Shown here: positions 28,835 through 37,795 of the stretch, in pieces
Layout of the letters: each line of letters begins with the position of its first letter
Position numbering within the stretch: the stretch's first letter is position 1
Origin: Niveispirillum sp. SYP-B3756
Lineage (GTDB): Bacteria; Pseudomonadota; Alphaproteobacteria; Azospirillales; Azospirillaceae
DNA length: 64,000 nt
Reading direction: 5' to 3'
Assembly: GCF_009495745.1 (NCBI RefSeq)
Contig: NZ_WIDQ01000004.1
Span: 310,001 to 374,000, forward strand
Notes under the pieces: generated by a model
What the model was told of the DNA's origin: nothing
Database searches by the model: none
Seen by the model: the letters and a program-made list of their open reading frames with translations, nothing else
Made by a program: the position numbers and the translations under genes

Positions 28835-29957
28835 TGGGGAGGGGTGGGTGGTGGTGACTTTCACACCCACCCACCTCCGTCAGCATCAGGGTCTTTGCCA
28901 GATCAAACGCGTCAATGATCCGGCCACCTCCATGGTCGGAAAGCAGTCGGTAAACCGGGCCGTAGGTTTCTGACGCGATCAGCACTGTTGCCATCCGCAT
29001 CTGCTCAGCAGTCAGCGCTTCCGGCTGCTGTATCGGCCGTCCGAGCAGGATGTCGCCCTGGTTGCGGCTGTCCAGGAAGCCGCTGACCCGGATGCCAGCC
29101 TGATTCAACCACCGGAAAAGCGCTTGGCCCGCTGTGTTGGTGCCGAAGATATGAATCGGCCCACCAAGGCTGTGCAGCCTCTCCAACCCATCGGTTGCCG
29201 TGAGTGTTTCCACCGTTGGGCGTGCGGGTTCAAGCCCCGCCAACAGGGGGGCGACGCGTTGGTAACAGGTGTCGTACAGCAACTGATCCTGTTCGAAGCG
29301 CTCCGCGATCATGGCCTGTACCGCGGGGCTGATCTGGTCGTCGCTGCTGTCACGGCGTGACCGGTTGATATGGATGGGGGCCAGTGGTGCCACACCCTGG
29401 TTGGCGAACAGGGCATCGATCACCGTGCCCAGAAAGGGCAGCGGAATCACTTGTGCGTCCAGTTTGTCCAGCGCTTCCAGCGCGGCATCGGCCTGCCCCG
29501 ACGGGTGATAGAAAAGGCACTGGCTGTTACGGGGGGTGCCGTCGATGAAACGCTCCAGACTGCTGAAATCCAGGCCGAGATTTTGCAGAAGGGGCCGATC
29601 CTGCCGATCCCGAAGGTACCGGTACAATGACAATTGCCGTGCCATCGGCTCACGCACACAGGTCATCCAATGGAAGTGCTGATGACCGATCTGGTCCAGG
29701 AATGGTCCCATGATGGCGAGTGGCAAGTGGCTTGTGCGATGATGAAGCTGCTCTATCGGGTTGCTGACGGACGCCAGCAGACCTGGCACTGATTGGCGTT
29801 CATCATAAAGAAGGTCGCATCGATCTCGTCCATGAAGGCGAACAATGTAGTGAATAAGAGAGGTTCCGGCTGTCTTCAGGCAATGTAAAAAATACAAGGG
29901 CTTCTTGCCGGTGGATAGGTAAGATGACAAACTCACGTAACGTTGATCGTTTTTCAT
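28713..29957 (-). CDS. Two-domain protein: sulfotransferase plus Rossmann domain (copy 1, with extended tail)
   Basis: The N-terminal part (about residues 1-240) looks like a Sulfotransfer_2-type enzyme. FLHCLKTAGTSL (residues 23-34) matches the PAPS 5'-phosphosulfate loop, and CVREPMARQLSLYRYL (100-115) matches the 3'-phosphate-binding Arg/Ser motif. A separate domain (about 265-355) begins IHIFGTNTAGQALFRWL and continues VSGFLDSRNQGDILLGRPI, a small NAD-type Rossmann unit like those on PglD-type and sugar-modifying proteins. It is closely paralogous to the next minus-strand gene (30082). Beyond residue 360, where the paralogue stops, it runs on for about 54 proline-rich residues antisense to livF, probably because the original stop was lost. 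The acceptor is unknown; the adjoining glycosyltransferase suggests a surface glycan. Confidence 0.75.
   Translation of the reverse strand: MKNDQRYVSLSSYLSTGKKPLYFLHCLKTAGTSLIHYIVRLHGRDRCDLLYDERQSVPGLLASVSNPIEQLHHRTSHLPLAIMGPFLDQIGHQHFHWMTCVREPMARQLSLYRYLRDRQDRPLLQNLGLDFSSLERFIDGTPRNSQCLFYHPSGQADAALEALDKLDAQVIPLPFLGTVIDALFANQGVAPLAPIHINRSRRDSSDDQISPAVQAMIAERFEQDQLLYDTCYQRVAPLLAGLEPARPTVETLTATDGLERLHSLGGPIHIFGTNTAGQALFRWLNQAGIRVSGFLDSRNQGDILLGRPIQQPEALTAEQMRMATVLIASETYGPVYRLLSDHGGGRIIDAFDLAKTLMLTEVGGCESHHHPPLPINAPRLPDRRPAPPGWPAVPAQPPAGPPAPVPTHRRGEPV
28840..28877. terminator. Hairpin between livF and the convergent sulfotransferase gene
   Basis: A G-rich arm (GGGGTGGGTGG) after the livF stop can pair with CCCACCCACCTCC about 20 bases on, forming a strong stem on either strand. 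There is no T-tract, so it is only a candidate bidirectional transcript end. It lies inside the antisense tail of the minus-strand sulfotransferase frame, which suggests that this tail is not ancestral coding sequence. Confidence 0.5.
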
Positions 29958-30081
29958 GCATTATGTTCCCCTGTTTGATTTTGTGTTGATCTGCCTTTGG
30001 TTAAAGTTGGTTTTTCTGTACCCCGGTTCGTTGGCCGGTTCTCCCTTTTTCCCTGAACCTCAAAGCTTCAGCGGATTGGTG

Positions 30082-31161
30082 TCAGACACGCCAAATCTCT
30101 TTCTGGATGGCATAGTCGAAGGCATCAATGATGTGGCGGCAGCCCTGGGCCTGCGCCACACGATGAATCGGCCCGAAGGCTTCCGCTGCGATCAGAACAC
30201 TGGCGGCCTGCCATTGCGTGCTGTCCAACTGGTCGGCCCGCCAAACCGGCAGCCCGGCCAGTGTGCTGTTCCGCGTGCTGTCGATGAAACCGGCCGGTTC
30301 CAGCCCGGCCTGGCGCAGCCGGCCCAGCAATTGTTCGGCCACGCCGCTGCTGCCGAAAATATATAAATTCCCTGTCTGGACCGCCGGGCGCAGGAAGGAC
30401 AGGTCGTCCCCTGGCTGCAATGTCTCCACCGGTACCGGCCGCCCCAGCCCCGCCATCAGCGGGGCAATGCGGGCATGATAGGTGCGGTAGAGCAGATCAT
30501 CCTGGGCGAAGCGGTCGGCGATCAGGGCGGCGGCGGTGGGCGACAGGTCGCGGGCCGGCGGTTCCTGATCGGTGCGATTGGCGCGGATTTCCTGCAACGG
30601 CGGCAGGCCGCGCTGCACATAGATATTGTCGATCACCGCACTCATGAATTCCACCGGCACCACCTGCACATCCAGCCGGTCCAGAAAGGCGATGACATCG
30701 GCGGCCTGTCCGGATGAATGGTAGAAGCGGCACTGGCTGTTGCGCGGCATACTGTCGGTAAAAGCCTCCAGCGAGGAAAAATCGATGCAGTTATTCTGGA
30801 TCAGCGGCAGATGCTGCATCTTCCGCAGGAAGCGGTAATGGGAGATTTGCCGCGCCACCGGGTCACGCACACAGACAAGCCAGTGAAACCGGCTGACATC
30901 CAGCCGGTCCAATATCGGGTCCAGCACTGAGAAAGGCAGGTGGGTGGCATGGTGGCTGTCATAAAAGCCGGGCTGCGCCGCCTCCGTCAGCAGAATGTCG
31001 GTATATTGCCGGTCGATATAATAGGTGGCGATCCGGCTGCGCCCGTCCATTCGGGTGAGATAGCCGTTCAACGAGGTGCCGGCGGTCTTCACGCAATGGA
31101 CAAAGAAGATCGGCTTCCCGCCTGTGTTCAGATAGGAGGCCAGATCTGAATAGCGATGCAT
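30082..31161 (-). CDS. Two-domain protein: sulfotransferase plus Rossmann domain (copy 2)
   Basis: About 359 residues. The PAPS-binding motif FVHCVKTAGTSLNGYL lies near the N-terminus. The 3'-phosphate motif CVRDPVARQISHYRFL follows about 70 residues on, as in Sulfotransfer_2 enzymes that move sulfate from PAPS to a sugar hydroxyl. The C-terminal Rossmann unit starts LYIFGSSGVAEQLLGRL and includes GFIDSTRNSTLAGLPV. ATG at 31161 is preferred to GTG at 31173 because the paralogue aligns from about there; neither has a strong ribosome binding site. The C-terminus, AFDYAIQKEIWRV, probably marks the natural end of the family. It is divergent from the glycosyltransferase at 31291 across a short region holding a perfect palindrome. 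Confidence 0.78.
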   Translation of the reverse strand: MHRYSDLASYLNTGGKPIFFVHCVKTAGTSLNGYLTRMDGRSRIATYYIDRQYTDILLTEAAQPGFYDSHHATHLPFSVLDPILDRLDVSRFHWLVCVRDPVARQISHYRFLRKMQHLPLIQNNCIDFSSLEAFTDSMPRNSQCRFYHSSGQAADVIAFLDRLDVQVVPVEFMSAVIDNIYVQRGLPPLQEIRANRTDQEPPARDLSPTAAALIADRFAQDDLLYRTYHARIAPLMAGLGRPVPVETLQPGDDLSFLRPAVQTGNLYIFGSSGVAEQLLGRLRQAGLEPAGFIDSTRNSTLAGLPVWRADQLDSTQWQAASVLIAAEAFGPIHRVAQAQGCRHIIDAFDYAIQKEIWRV

Positions 31162-31204
31162 CCGCAGGCTCACGTACAGGTATCATGAAAATTGTTCAGC
31201 CATG

Positions 31205-31221
31205 CTACCCCATTGGGGTAG
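31205..31221. promoter_or_regulatory. Perfect 17-base palindrome in the sulfotransferase/glycosyltransferase divergent region
   Basis: CTACCCCA and TGGGGTAG flank a single central T. The site sits between two divergent starts about 130 bases apart, where an operator for a dimeric regulator would be expected. No flanking regulator gene is present and no -35/-10 pair was confidently placed. Confidence 0.5.
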
Positions 31222-31290
31222 GCAGAGACAACCAGTCGCTGTCATCTGGATTTGCGGTATGATGGACGAGGGCGAACCGGGACAGCATGG

Positions 31291-32589
31291 ATGATGCGGA
31301 TCACCTTACTCAATACGTTCGACATTGCCGGCGGTGCCGCCCGCGCCGCCTATCGGTTGCACCAGGGGCTGCGGGATATCGGCGTGCCGCACCATTTTCT
31401 GGTTGCCCGCAAGGATAGCGACGATCCCGATATCACACCGGTCCGTCCGCGCGATGCTGCCGAGCAGGCGGCCTGGGCCGCGCGGGAGGGGGAAGGGCAG
31501 GCGGAGCTGGCGGCCTATCCTGCCCTTCAGGGGCCTGGATTCGTGCCCTTCCACAGCGGACTGGCGGGCCGTGCCGATCTGCTGGAAGATCGGCTGCCGC
31601 CAACCGATATTTTCCACCTGCATTGGGTGCGCGGTCTGGTGGACTGGCCCCTGTTCTTTCGTCGCCGCCGGCCGGATCAGGGCCTAGTCTGGACGCTGCA
31701 CGACCAGAACCCTTTCACCGGTGGTTGCCATTATGCCGATGCCTGCCGGGGTTTCACCGCGGCGTGTGGCTGCTGTCCGGCGCTGGGATCGGCTGTGGCC
31801 GATGATCTTTCCGCCCTTGTGCTGGCCCGCAAACGGGCAGCATTGGCGGCCTTTCCCGGCCCGGTCCATCTTGTCAGCCCCAGCCGCTGGCTGGCGGCGG
31901 AGGCGTCGAACAGCCGGCTGTTCGCCGGCTTGCCCATCCATGTCATTCCCAATGCCGTCGATATCCGCACCCTGGTTCCGGTGGATGGCGCGCCGCTGCG
32001 CCACCGGCTGGGCATTGCGGATGATGTGCTGACGCTGGGCTTTGTCTCCCACCTGCTGGCCGATCCGCGCAAGGGGCTGGATCTGCTGATGCAGGCGCTG
32101 AACCAGCTGGCCCCCAGCCTGCCGGACCGGCTGGCCCTGTTGGTTGCCGGGGAAGGGGAGGTGCCGCCGGTCCCCCTTTCTGTGCCCTGCTTCAATGCCG
32201 GGCCGCAATCCGGCGATGCCGATCTCTGCGGGTTTTATGCTACCTGCGACCTGCTGGTCGTGCCCAGCCGCCAGGATAACCTGCCCAATGTGGTGCTGGA
32301 GGCGATGGCCTGTGCCCGACCGGTGGTCGGGTTCGACAGTGGCGGGGTGCCCGACATGATCGTGCCGGGCGTCACCGGCTTTCTGGCGCCCGGCAGCGAT
32401 GCCGACGGTCTGGCGGTCGCCCTGGCGGCGGCGGTGCGCCGGCGGGCCGACCTGCCCGCGATGGGCTGGGCCGGGCGGCAGCGGGCGGAACGGGATTATG
32501 CCCCGGCCGTGCAGGCCCAGCGCTATGCGGCCCTGTATGCGGTGGTGGATCGGGAACGGGTTGATCGCCACAAAAAAGGCCGGCAATGA
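31291..32589 (+). CDS. GT4-family glycosyltransferase, polysaccharide type
   Basis: About 432 residues. The start at 31291 or 31294 places MRITLLNTFDIAGGAARAAYRLHQGL at the N-terminus, the pattern of WcaC-like family 4 glycosyltransferases. The acceptor domain contains DIFHLHWVRGLVDWPLFFRR and a cysteine-bearing segment (HYADACRGFTAACGCCPAL) also common in this subfamily. The donor domain has FVSHLLADPRKGLDLL, SRQDNLPNVVLEAMACARPVVGFDSGG and a final helix. It would add a sugar from a nucleotide donor to a growing polysaccharide. Its position beside two sulfotransferase-like genes fits a sulfated exopolysaccharide or capsule, as an inference. Confidence 0.87.
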   Translation: MMRITLLNTFDIAGGAARAAYRLHQGLRDIGVPHHFLVARKDSDDPDITPVRPRDAAEQAAWAAREGEGQAELAAYPALQGPGFVPFHSGLAGRADLLEDRLPPTDIFHLHWVRGLVDWPLFFRRRRPDQGLVWTLHDQNPFTGGCHYADACRGFTAACGCCPALGSAVADDLSALVLARKRAALAAFPGPVHLVSPSRWLAAEASNSRLFAGLPIHVIPNAVDIRTLVPVDGAPLRHRLGIADDVLTLGFVSHLLADPRKGLDLLMQALNQLAPSLPDRLALLVAGEGEVPPVPLSVPCFNAGPQSGDADLCGFYATCDLLVVPSRQDNLPNVVLEAMACARPVVGFDSGGVPDMIVPGVTGFLAPGSDADGLAVALAAAVRRRADLPAMGWAGRQRAERDYAPAVQAQRYAALYAVVDRERVDRHKKGRQ

Positions 32590-32599
32590 CGCCGGCCTT
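32571..32599 (-). terminator. Intrinsic terminator of acs
   Basis: On the minus strand a nine-base-pair stem (AAGGCCGGC at 32576-32584 pairing with 32591-32599) ends in a run of six T, a standard terminator for acs. It overlaps the stop of the convergent glycosyltransferase and could also end that transcript, though the plus-strand T-tract is weak. Confidence 0.88.
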
Positions 32600-32625
32600 C
32601 CTTGTATCGCGGCTGTGCTTTCGGC

Positions 32626-34566
32626 TCAGCTGCGGTTCATCCGGTTGCCCACCAATTCGGTCACCACGTTGGGATCGGCCAACGTGCTGGTATCGCCCAA
32701 AGCCTCATGTTCGTTGGCGGCGATCTTGCGCAGGATGCGGCGCATGATCTTGCCCGACCGGGTCTTGGGCAGGCCCGGCGCCCACTGGATCAGGTCCGGC
32801 GTGGCGATCGGGCCGATTTCCTTGCGGACCCAGGCCACCAGTTCCTTGCGCAGCTCGTCCGACGTCTCCTCGCCGGCATTCAGCGTCACATAGGCATAGA
32901 TGCCCTGGCCCTTCAGATCGTGCGGGTAACCCACCACCGCCGCCTCGGCCACCTTGGGATGGGCGACCAGGGCGCTTTCGATTTCCGCCGTGCCCAGCCG
33001 GTGGCCGGAGACGTTGATCACGTCATCGACGCGACCGGTGATCCAGTAATAGCCATCCTCATCCCGGCGGCAGCCGTCGCCGGTGAAATACTTGCCCTTG
33101 AAGGTGCTGAAATAGGTCTGCACGAACCGTTCATGGTCGCCATAAACGGTGCGCATCTGGCCCGGCCAGCTATCGGCGATGCAGAGATTGCCCTCCGTCG
33201 CCCCTTCCAGCACCGCGCCTTCATTATCCACCACCTGCGGCTTCACGCCGAAGAAGGGCAGGGTGGCCGAACCCGGCTTCTGGCCGATGGCGCCCGGCAG
33301 CGGGGTGATCAGGATGCCGCCGGTTTCCGTCTGCCACCAGGTATCCACGATGGGGCAGCGGTTATCACCGACCACCGAATGGTACCAGAGCCAGGCTTCC
33401 GGGTTGATTGGCTCACCCACGGAACCCAGCAGGCGCAGGGAAGCGCGGCTGGTCTTCTTCACCGGGCCTTCGCCTTCGCGCATCAGGGCACGGATGGCGG
33501 TGGGGGCGGTGTAGAAGATATTGACCTTGTGCTTGTCGATCACCTCCCAGAATCGGCTGACGCTGGGATAGTTGGGGATGCCTTCAAACATCAGCGTGGT
33601 GGCGCCATTGGCCAGCGGGCCATAGACGATATAGCTGTGACCGGTCACCCAACCCACATCGGCGGTGCACCAGTAGATGTCGCCCTCATGGTAATCGAAC
33701 ACATATTGATGCGTCATCGACGCATAGACCAGATAGCCGCCGGTCGTGTGCAGCACACCCTTGGGCTTGCCGGTGGAACCGGAGGTATAGAGGATGAACA
33801 GCGGGTCTTCCGCGCTCAGCACCTCTGCCGGGCAATCGGCGGAGACCTTGGCAATCTCCTCCTCGTACCAGTAATCGCGGCCCTCTTTCCAGGCGACATT
33901 GCCGCCGGTGCGCTTGACCACGATGACGGAGGAGACGTCGGGCAGGCTCTCCAGCGCCTTGTCGACATTGGCCTTCAGCGGCACCTTGCGACCGCCGCGC
34001 AGCCCTTCATCGGCAGTGATGATGATCTTGCCTTCGCAGCCCTCGACCCGGTCCTTCAGGCTGTCGGGGGAGAAGCCGCCAAAGACGATGGAATGGATGG
34101 CGCCGATGCGGGCGCAGGCCAGCATGGCATAGGCCGCCTCCGGGATCATCGGCAGATAGATCGTCACCCGGTCGCCCTTCTTCACCCCATGTGCCTTCAG
34201 CACATTGGCCAGCCGGCTGACCTTTTCATGCAGCTGGCGATAGGTGATGTGGGCGCTGTCGGCGGGGTTGTCGCCTTCCCAGATGATGGCGGTCTGGTCA
34301 CCGCGCTTTTCCAGGTGGCGGTCGATGCAATTATAGGAAACGTTGGTGGTGCCATCTTCGAACCAGCGGATGGCGACATCGCCTTCAAAGCTGGTGTTCT
34401 TCACCTTGGTATAGGGGGTGAACCAGTCGATCCGCTTGCCATGTTCGCCCCAGAACCCGTCCGGGTCGGAGATCGACCGCTCATACATTTCCTTGTACTT
34501 GGCGGCGTCAACCCAGGCGCCGCGGGCGGTTTCTTCCGCGACCGGAAAGAAAGTCGGGCTGCTCAT
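32626..34566 (-). CDS. acs: Acetyl-CoA synthetase
   Basis: Activates acetate with ATP and CoA through acetyl-AMP. ATG at 34566, with GGGAG ten bases upstream, gives a 646-residue protein starting [16 protein letters not shown], the expected length. The AMP-forming core motifs are intact: [19 protein letters not shown] (A3), [44 protein letters not shown], and the C-terminal [15 protein letters not shown]. The last carries the catalytic lysine that is reversibly acetylated in this family. It lies alone with its own terminator. It would feed acetyl-CoA to the TCA cycle and, with phaA/phaB elsewhere in the window, to polyhydroxybutyrate. Confidence 0.97.
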   Translation of the reverse strand: MSSPTFFPVAEETARGAWVDAAKYKEMYERSISDPDGFWGEHGKRIDWFTPYTKVKNTSFEGDVAIRWFEDGTTNVSYNCIDRHLEKRGDQTAIIWEGDNPADSAHITYRQLHEKVSRLANVLKAHGVKKGDRVTIYLPMIPEAAYAMLACARIGAIHSIVFGGFSPDSLKDRVEGCEGKIIITADEGLRGGRKVPLKANVDKALESLPDVSSVIVVKRTGGNVAWKEGRDYWYEEEIAKVSADCPAEVLSAEDPLFILYTSGSTGKPKGVLHTTGGYLVYASMTHQYVFDYHEGDIYWCTADVGWVTGHSYIVYGPLANGATTLMFEGIPNYPSVSRFWEVIDKHKVNIFYTAPTAIRALMREGEGPVKKTSRASLRLLGSVGEPINPEAWLWYHSVVGDNRCPIVDTWWQTETGGILITPLPGAIGQKPGSATLPFFGVKPQVVDNEGAVLEGATEGNLCIADSWPGQMRTVYGDHERFVQTYFSTFKGKYFTGDGCRRDEDGYYWITGRVDDVINVSGHRLGTAEIESALVAHPKVAEAAVVGYPHDLKGQGIYAYVTLNAGEETSDELRKELVAWVRKEIGPIATPDLIQWAPGLPKTRSGKIMRRILRKIAANEHEALGDTSTLADPNVVTELVGNRMNRS

Positions 34567-34874
34567 GGCGTTCAATCTCCCAGCTGTTGTCGCAGCGCCG
34601 TCCGGGTTGCCCGGTGGGCAATGGCTGCGGTTCTTCTCGACCATCGGCCGGCGGAACGGATGGCGGTTCAATCGTCCCTCCAACCCGGCGTCGGTAACCT
34701 TATGTAAGCAAGCCTAAGCTATTTTGGAACATGTACATTCGTCGCGTGGACAAGGAAGCCGGCGGCTGGTTGTCCTCTCCGCCCGCGCGCGTGCATTCGG
34801 ACGCGTGCTGTGATATGTAAAAAGCCAGCCGTTGCGCAGCCGGACAGGTTGGGCAACCAAACGGGGGATGAGGC

Positions 34875-35102
34875 ATGGCGGGCGAAAAGCCGGAATGCGT
34901 GGCAGAGGTTTCCGGAACGGAGGCGGAGCTTTCCCGCCTGGGGCTGCGTACCAGCCTGCTGGCGCTGGATACGCTGCTGCGTCTGGCCCCCGGCCCCGGC
35001 GGCTTCCCCGTGCAGGAAGCCGCCCAGGATGCCCGCCTGCTGGCCAGGCGCATCCAGGTGGCGACGCAGGACATGCAGGCGGTACTGGCCAAGGCGGGGT
35101 AA
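34875..35102 (+). CDS. Small hypothetical protein
   Basis: A 75-residue helical protein, MAGEKPECVAEVSGTEAEL to AVLAKAG, with GGGGATGAGG just before the ATG. It is alanine/leucine-rich with no membrane segment; a central AAQDARLLARRIQVATQDMQ looks like an amphipathic helix. It is convergent with the Rieske gene (five-base gap). I do not recognise a family, but the ribosome binding site and codon bias favour a real gene. Confidence 0.55.
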   Translation: MAGEKPECVAEVSGTEAELSRLGLRTSLLALDTLLRLAPGPGGFPVQEAAQDARLLARRIQVATQDMQAVLAKAG

Positions 35103-35107
35103 GGCGC

Positions 35108-35455
35108 TCAGCTCCCGGCGGGCATCACACGCCCTTCACCATCCACCACCAGCGGCACGGGCCGCAGCGGCCGGCCCACACAGGGGCCTTCCACGCACAT
35201 CCCATCATCCACCCGGAACAGGGCACCATGGGTGCTGCATTGCAGATGGGTGCCTTCGCGGTTCATGAACCGGTCCGGGTCCATTTCCAGTGGCACGCCG
35301 ATATGCGGGCAGGCATTGCGATAGCCGTAAACCTGCTCCCCCCGGCGGAAGACCAGGATCGGCACCGGCCGTTCGCCGCCGCGATCCCAGTCAAACCCGC
35401 GTGCCGCGCCGTCGGGAATCTCTGTCAGATGGCAGAGAAAACAGCCCCCGCTCAC
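35108..35455 (-). CDS. Rieske [2Fe-2S] protein
   Basis: A 115-residue protein made almost entirely of a Rieske domain. The two cluster-binding boxes are CPHIGVPL and CSTHGALF, supplying two Cys and two His. GTG at 35455 is preferred because it overlaps the EVE-domain stop as GTGA; an ATG-type start upstream at 35491 would overlap further. It resembles soluble nitrite-reductase-small-subunit or ferredoxin-like electron carriers. The electron partner is unknown. Last gene of a YciI-EVE-Rieske run. Confidence 0.85.
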   Translation of the reverse strand: MSGGCFLCHLTEIPDGAARGFDWDRGGERPVPILVFRRGEQVYGYRNACPHIGVPLEMDPDRFMNREGTHLQCSTHGALFRVDDGMCVEGPCVGRPLRPVPLVVDGEGRVMPAGS

Positions 35456-35865
35456 GCCGGAACACCCATCAGGCCGCAGGCATAGGCCCATTGATCATCC
35501 GTTACCGGGCAGACGGAGAGGCGGGATTGTTTGACCAGCTGCATTTCCGACAGCACCGGATCATCCTTGATCCGCTTCAAGGTCAACGGTGCCTTGACCG
35601 GGGTGACCGGCTTCAGGTCTACCATCACAAAGCGGCCGGCGGGGTCGCTGGGGTCGGGATAGGCGGTGGCCACCACCTCGGCAATGCCGACGATCTCCAG
35701 CCCCTCATTGGAATGGTAGAAGAAAACCCGGTCGCCCACCGCCATGGTCTTCAGGTTCTTGGCGGCCTGATGGTTGCGCACCCCATCCCAATGGGTGCGC
35801 CCATCCTTGACGAACTGGTCCCAGGAATATTTGAACGGTTCGGATTTCACCAGCCAATGGGCCAT
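35452..35865 (-). CDS. EVE-domain protein
   Basis: A 137-residue single-domain protein of the PUA-like EVE family, with MAHWLVKSEPFKYSWDQF, WDGVRNHQAAKNL and the aromatic-cage region VFFYHSNEGLEIVGIAEV all present. EVE domains are related to YTH domains and bind modified bases in DNA or RNA. The gene lies 22 bases after YciI and overlaps the Rieske gene by four bases. This neighbourhood recurs in alphaproteobacteria, but its joint function is not established. Confidence 0.92.
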   Translation of the reverse strand: MAHWLVKSEPFKYSWDQFVKDGRTHWDGVRNHQAAKNLKTMAVGDRVFFYHSNEGLEIVGIAEVVATAYPDPSDPAGRFVMVDLKPVTPVKAPLTLKRIKDDPVLSEMQLVKQSRLSVCPVTDDQWAYACGLMGVPA

Positions 35866-35887
35866 CTTCTTGTCGTCCCCTGGTCGA

Positions 35888-36166
35888 TCAGGCCGGCAGA
35901 ACCTTGCGGTAAGGCCGGATCGTTACGCTGGCGAACAGACCAGCCTTGGCATAGGGGTCGCCGGCGGCAATCGCCTCCACTTCGGCCCGGTCGGCCACGT
36001 CCAGGATCAACAGGCTGCCGACGGGCTTGCCCTCTTCGCTGAGAATCGGGCCGGCGATGGTGATCTTGTCCGACAGCCCGGTCAGATATTCCAGATGCGG
36101 CGGGCGGGTCGCCATGCGCAGGTCCAGCGAATCCGGCTTGTCGATACATTCCAGAATGAAGTGCAT
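35888..36166 (-). CDS. YciI-family protein
   Basis: A 92-residue protein with the YCII fold pattern: MHFILECIDKPDSLDLRMATRPPHLEYL, then GPILSEEGKPVGSLLILDVADRAEVEAIAAGDPYAKAGLF. The conserved His in PPHLEYL and Asp in GDPYAKAGLF correspond to the putative active site of this ferredoxin-like family, whose biochemical role is mostly unknown. It is probably the first gene of the YciI-EVE-Rieske operon. Confidence 0.92.
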   Translation of the reverse strand: MHFILECIDKPDSLDLRMATRPPHLEYLTGLSDKITIAGPILSEEGKPVGSLLILDVADRAEVEAIAAGDPYAKAGLFASVTIRPYRKVLPA

Positions 36167-36316
36167 GGCGTCGTACCCTGTTGGTTCAATGTTGCGCTTT
36201 GACCGGAATGCTTAACCGGTGACGCGGGCGGCGTCCAGGCCATTGACGCGGTTGTGAATAGCCGGTCACACTGCCCGCCAAAGCAAGATCCATACACGAA
36301 TAAGACGGGGTCGGAC

Positions 36317-37795
36317 ATGATGCGGTCGCGGGGCGGTCGCTGGTTGGTGACGGGGCTGGCATTGCTGCTGGCTGGCTGCGCCACCGGACAGGGAACCGGG
36401 CATTCCGGGGGTAAGGACAAGGGCGGGGACAAGCAGGCGCTGGCGCCGGGGCTGGATGCGGCCAGCAGCCGCGACCCGTTCCCCAGCCGCTATAAGGCTG
36501 CCCCCAGCGGGCTGGTGGCGCTGACCGGGGCGACGGTGCTGACCGGCACCGGGGCGCGGATCGAAAACGGCACCGTTATCATCCGCGATGGTCGGATTGA
36601 GGCGGTGGGGGCGGGCCTGCCCGTGCCGGCGGGGGCCACCATTGTGGATGCGGCGGGGCGTTGGATCACCCCCGGCATCATCGACATGCATTCCCATCTG
36701 GGGGTCTATGCCTCCCCGGCGGTGGAGGCCCATTCCGACGGGAATGAAATGACGGACCCGAACACGGCCCAGGTCTGGGCTGAACATTCGGTCTGGCCGC
36801 AAGATCCCGGCTTTGAACGGGCGCTGCGCGGCGGCGTGACCACCCTGCAACTGCTGCCCGGTTCCGCCAACCTGTTCGGCGGGCGCAGCGTGACGGTGAA
36901 GAATGTCACCGCCCGCAATGTGATGGAGATGAAATTCCCCGGCGCCCCCTATGGGCTGAAAATGGCCTGCGGGGAAAATCCCAAGCGCGTCTATGGCGAC
37001 AAGGGCCGGGCACCGGGTAGCCGCATGGCCAATGTGGCGGGGTATCGCACGGCCTGGATCGAAGCGGCGGAATATCGCCGCAAATGGGACGCCTATTACA
37101 AGGAAAAGCAGGAGGCCAAGGGCGACAAGCAGCCGGACCCGCCCAAGCGTGACCTGCAACTGGAAACGCTGTCCGGCGTGCTGTCCGGCGATATCCTGGT
37201 GCAGAACCATTGCTACCGTGCCGACGAGATGTCGGTGATGATGGAGGTGGCGCGGGAATTCGGCTATCGCGTCGCGGCCTTCCACCATGCCACCGAGGCC
37301 TACAAGATCACCGACCTGCTGAAGCAGGATAATGTCTGCATTGCCACCTGGGCGCACTGGTGGGGCTTCAAGATGGAAGCCTATGACGGGGTGCCGGCCA
37401 ATGCCGCCATGGTGCACCGGGCCGGGGCCTGCGCCGTCATTCATTCCGATGACGAAACATTGATCCAGTACCTGCCCAAGGAAGCCGCCCAGGCCATGGC
37501 GGAGGGCAATTATCTGGGCCTTGGCATCAAGGAGGAGGAGGCGATCGGCTGGATCACCGCCAACCCCGCCAAGGCCATCGGCGTGCAGGACAAGACCGGC
37601 ACGTTGGAGCCGGGCAAGATGGCCGACGTGGTGGTGTGGAACGGCAACCCCTTCAGCATCTATACGCTGGCCGATCTGGTTTATATTGATGGCGTGCCGC
37701 AGTTCGACCGCGCCCACCCGCCCGCCGAACCCCGCTCTGATTTTGAGCTGGGGCAGGCGGGGGCGGAAATCTTCCAGGGCAAGGGGGCGAAATGA
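36317..37795 (+). CDS. Amidohydrolase-family lipoprotein (metal site intact)
   Basis: About 492 residues, exported. The lipobox LLLAGC near residue 18 marks a lipoprotein. The imidazolonepropionase-like amidohydrolase core starts GLVALTGATVLTGTGARIENG. It retains the metal ligands: HSHLGVY (HxH) after PGIIDM, His in QNHCYRADE, the His pair in AFHHATEAYK and Asp in VIHSDDE. The substrate, perhaps a cyclic dipeptide-type or other amide, is not evident. The stop overlaps the next gene's start (TGATG), so a stoichiometric pair with the degenerate paralogue is likely. ATG at 36317 or 36320 is the start. Confidence 0.88.
   Translation: MMRSRGGRWLVTGLALLLAGCATGQGTGHSGGKDKGGDKQALAPGLDAASSRDPFPSRYKAAPSGLVALTGATVLTGTGARIENGTVIIRDGRIEAVGAGLPVPAGATIVDAAGRWITPGIIDMHSHLGVYASPAVEAHSDGNEMTDPNTAQVWAEHSVWPQDPGFERALRGGVTTLQLLPGSANLFGGRSVTVKNVTARNVMEMKFPGAPYGLKMACGENPKRVYGDKGRAPGSRMANVAGYRTAWIEAAEYRRKWDAYYKEKQEAKGDKQPDPPKRDLQLETLSGVLSGDILVQNHCYRADEMSVMMEVAREFGYRVAAFHHATEAYKITDLLKQDNVCIATWAHWWGFKMEAYDGVPANAAMVHRAGACAVIHSDDETLIQYLPKEAAQAMAEGNYLGLGIKEEEAIGWITANPAKAIGVQDKTGTLEPGKMADVVVWNGNPFSIYTLADLVYIDGVPQFDRAHPPAEPRSDFELGQAGAEIFQGKGAK

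Noticed and set aside
32602-34707. A 701-residue plus-strand open frame opposite acs
   Set aside because: It mirrors the third-position GC of acs; acs itself is complete with its own terminator.
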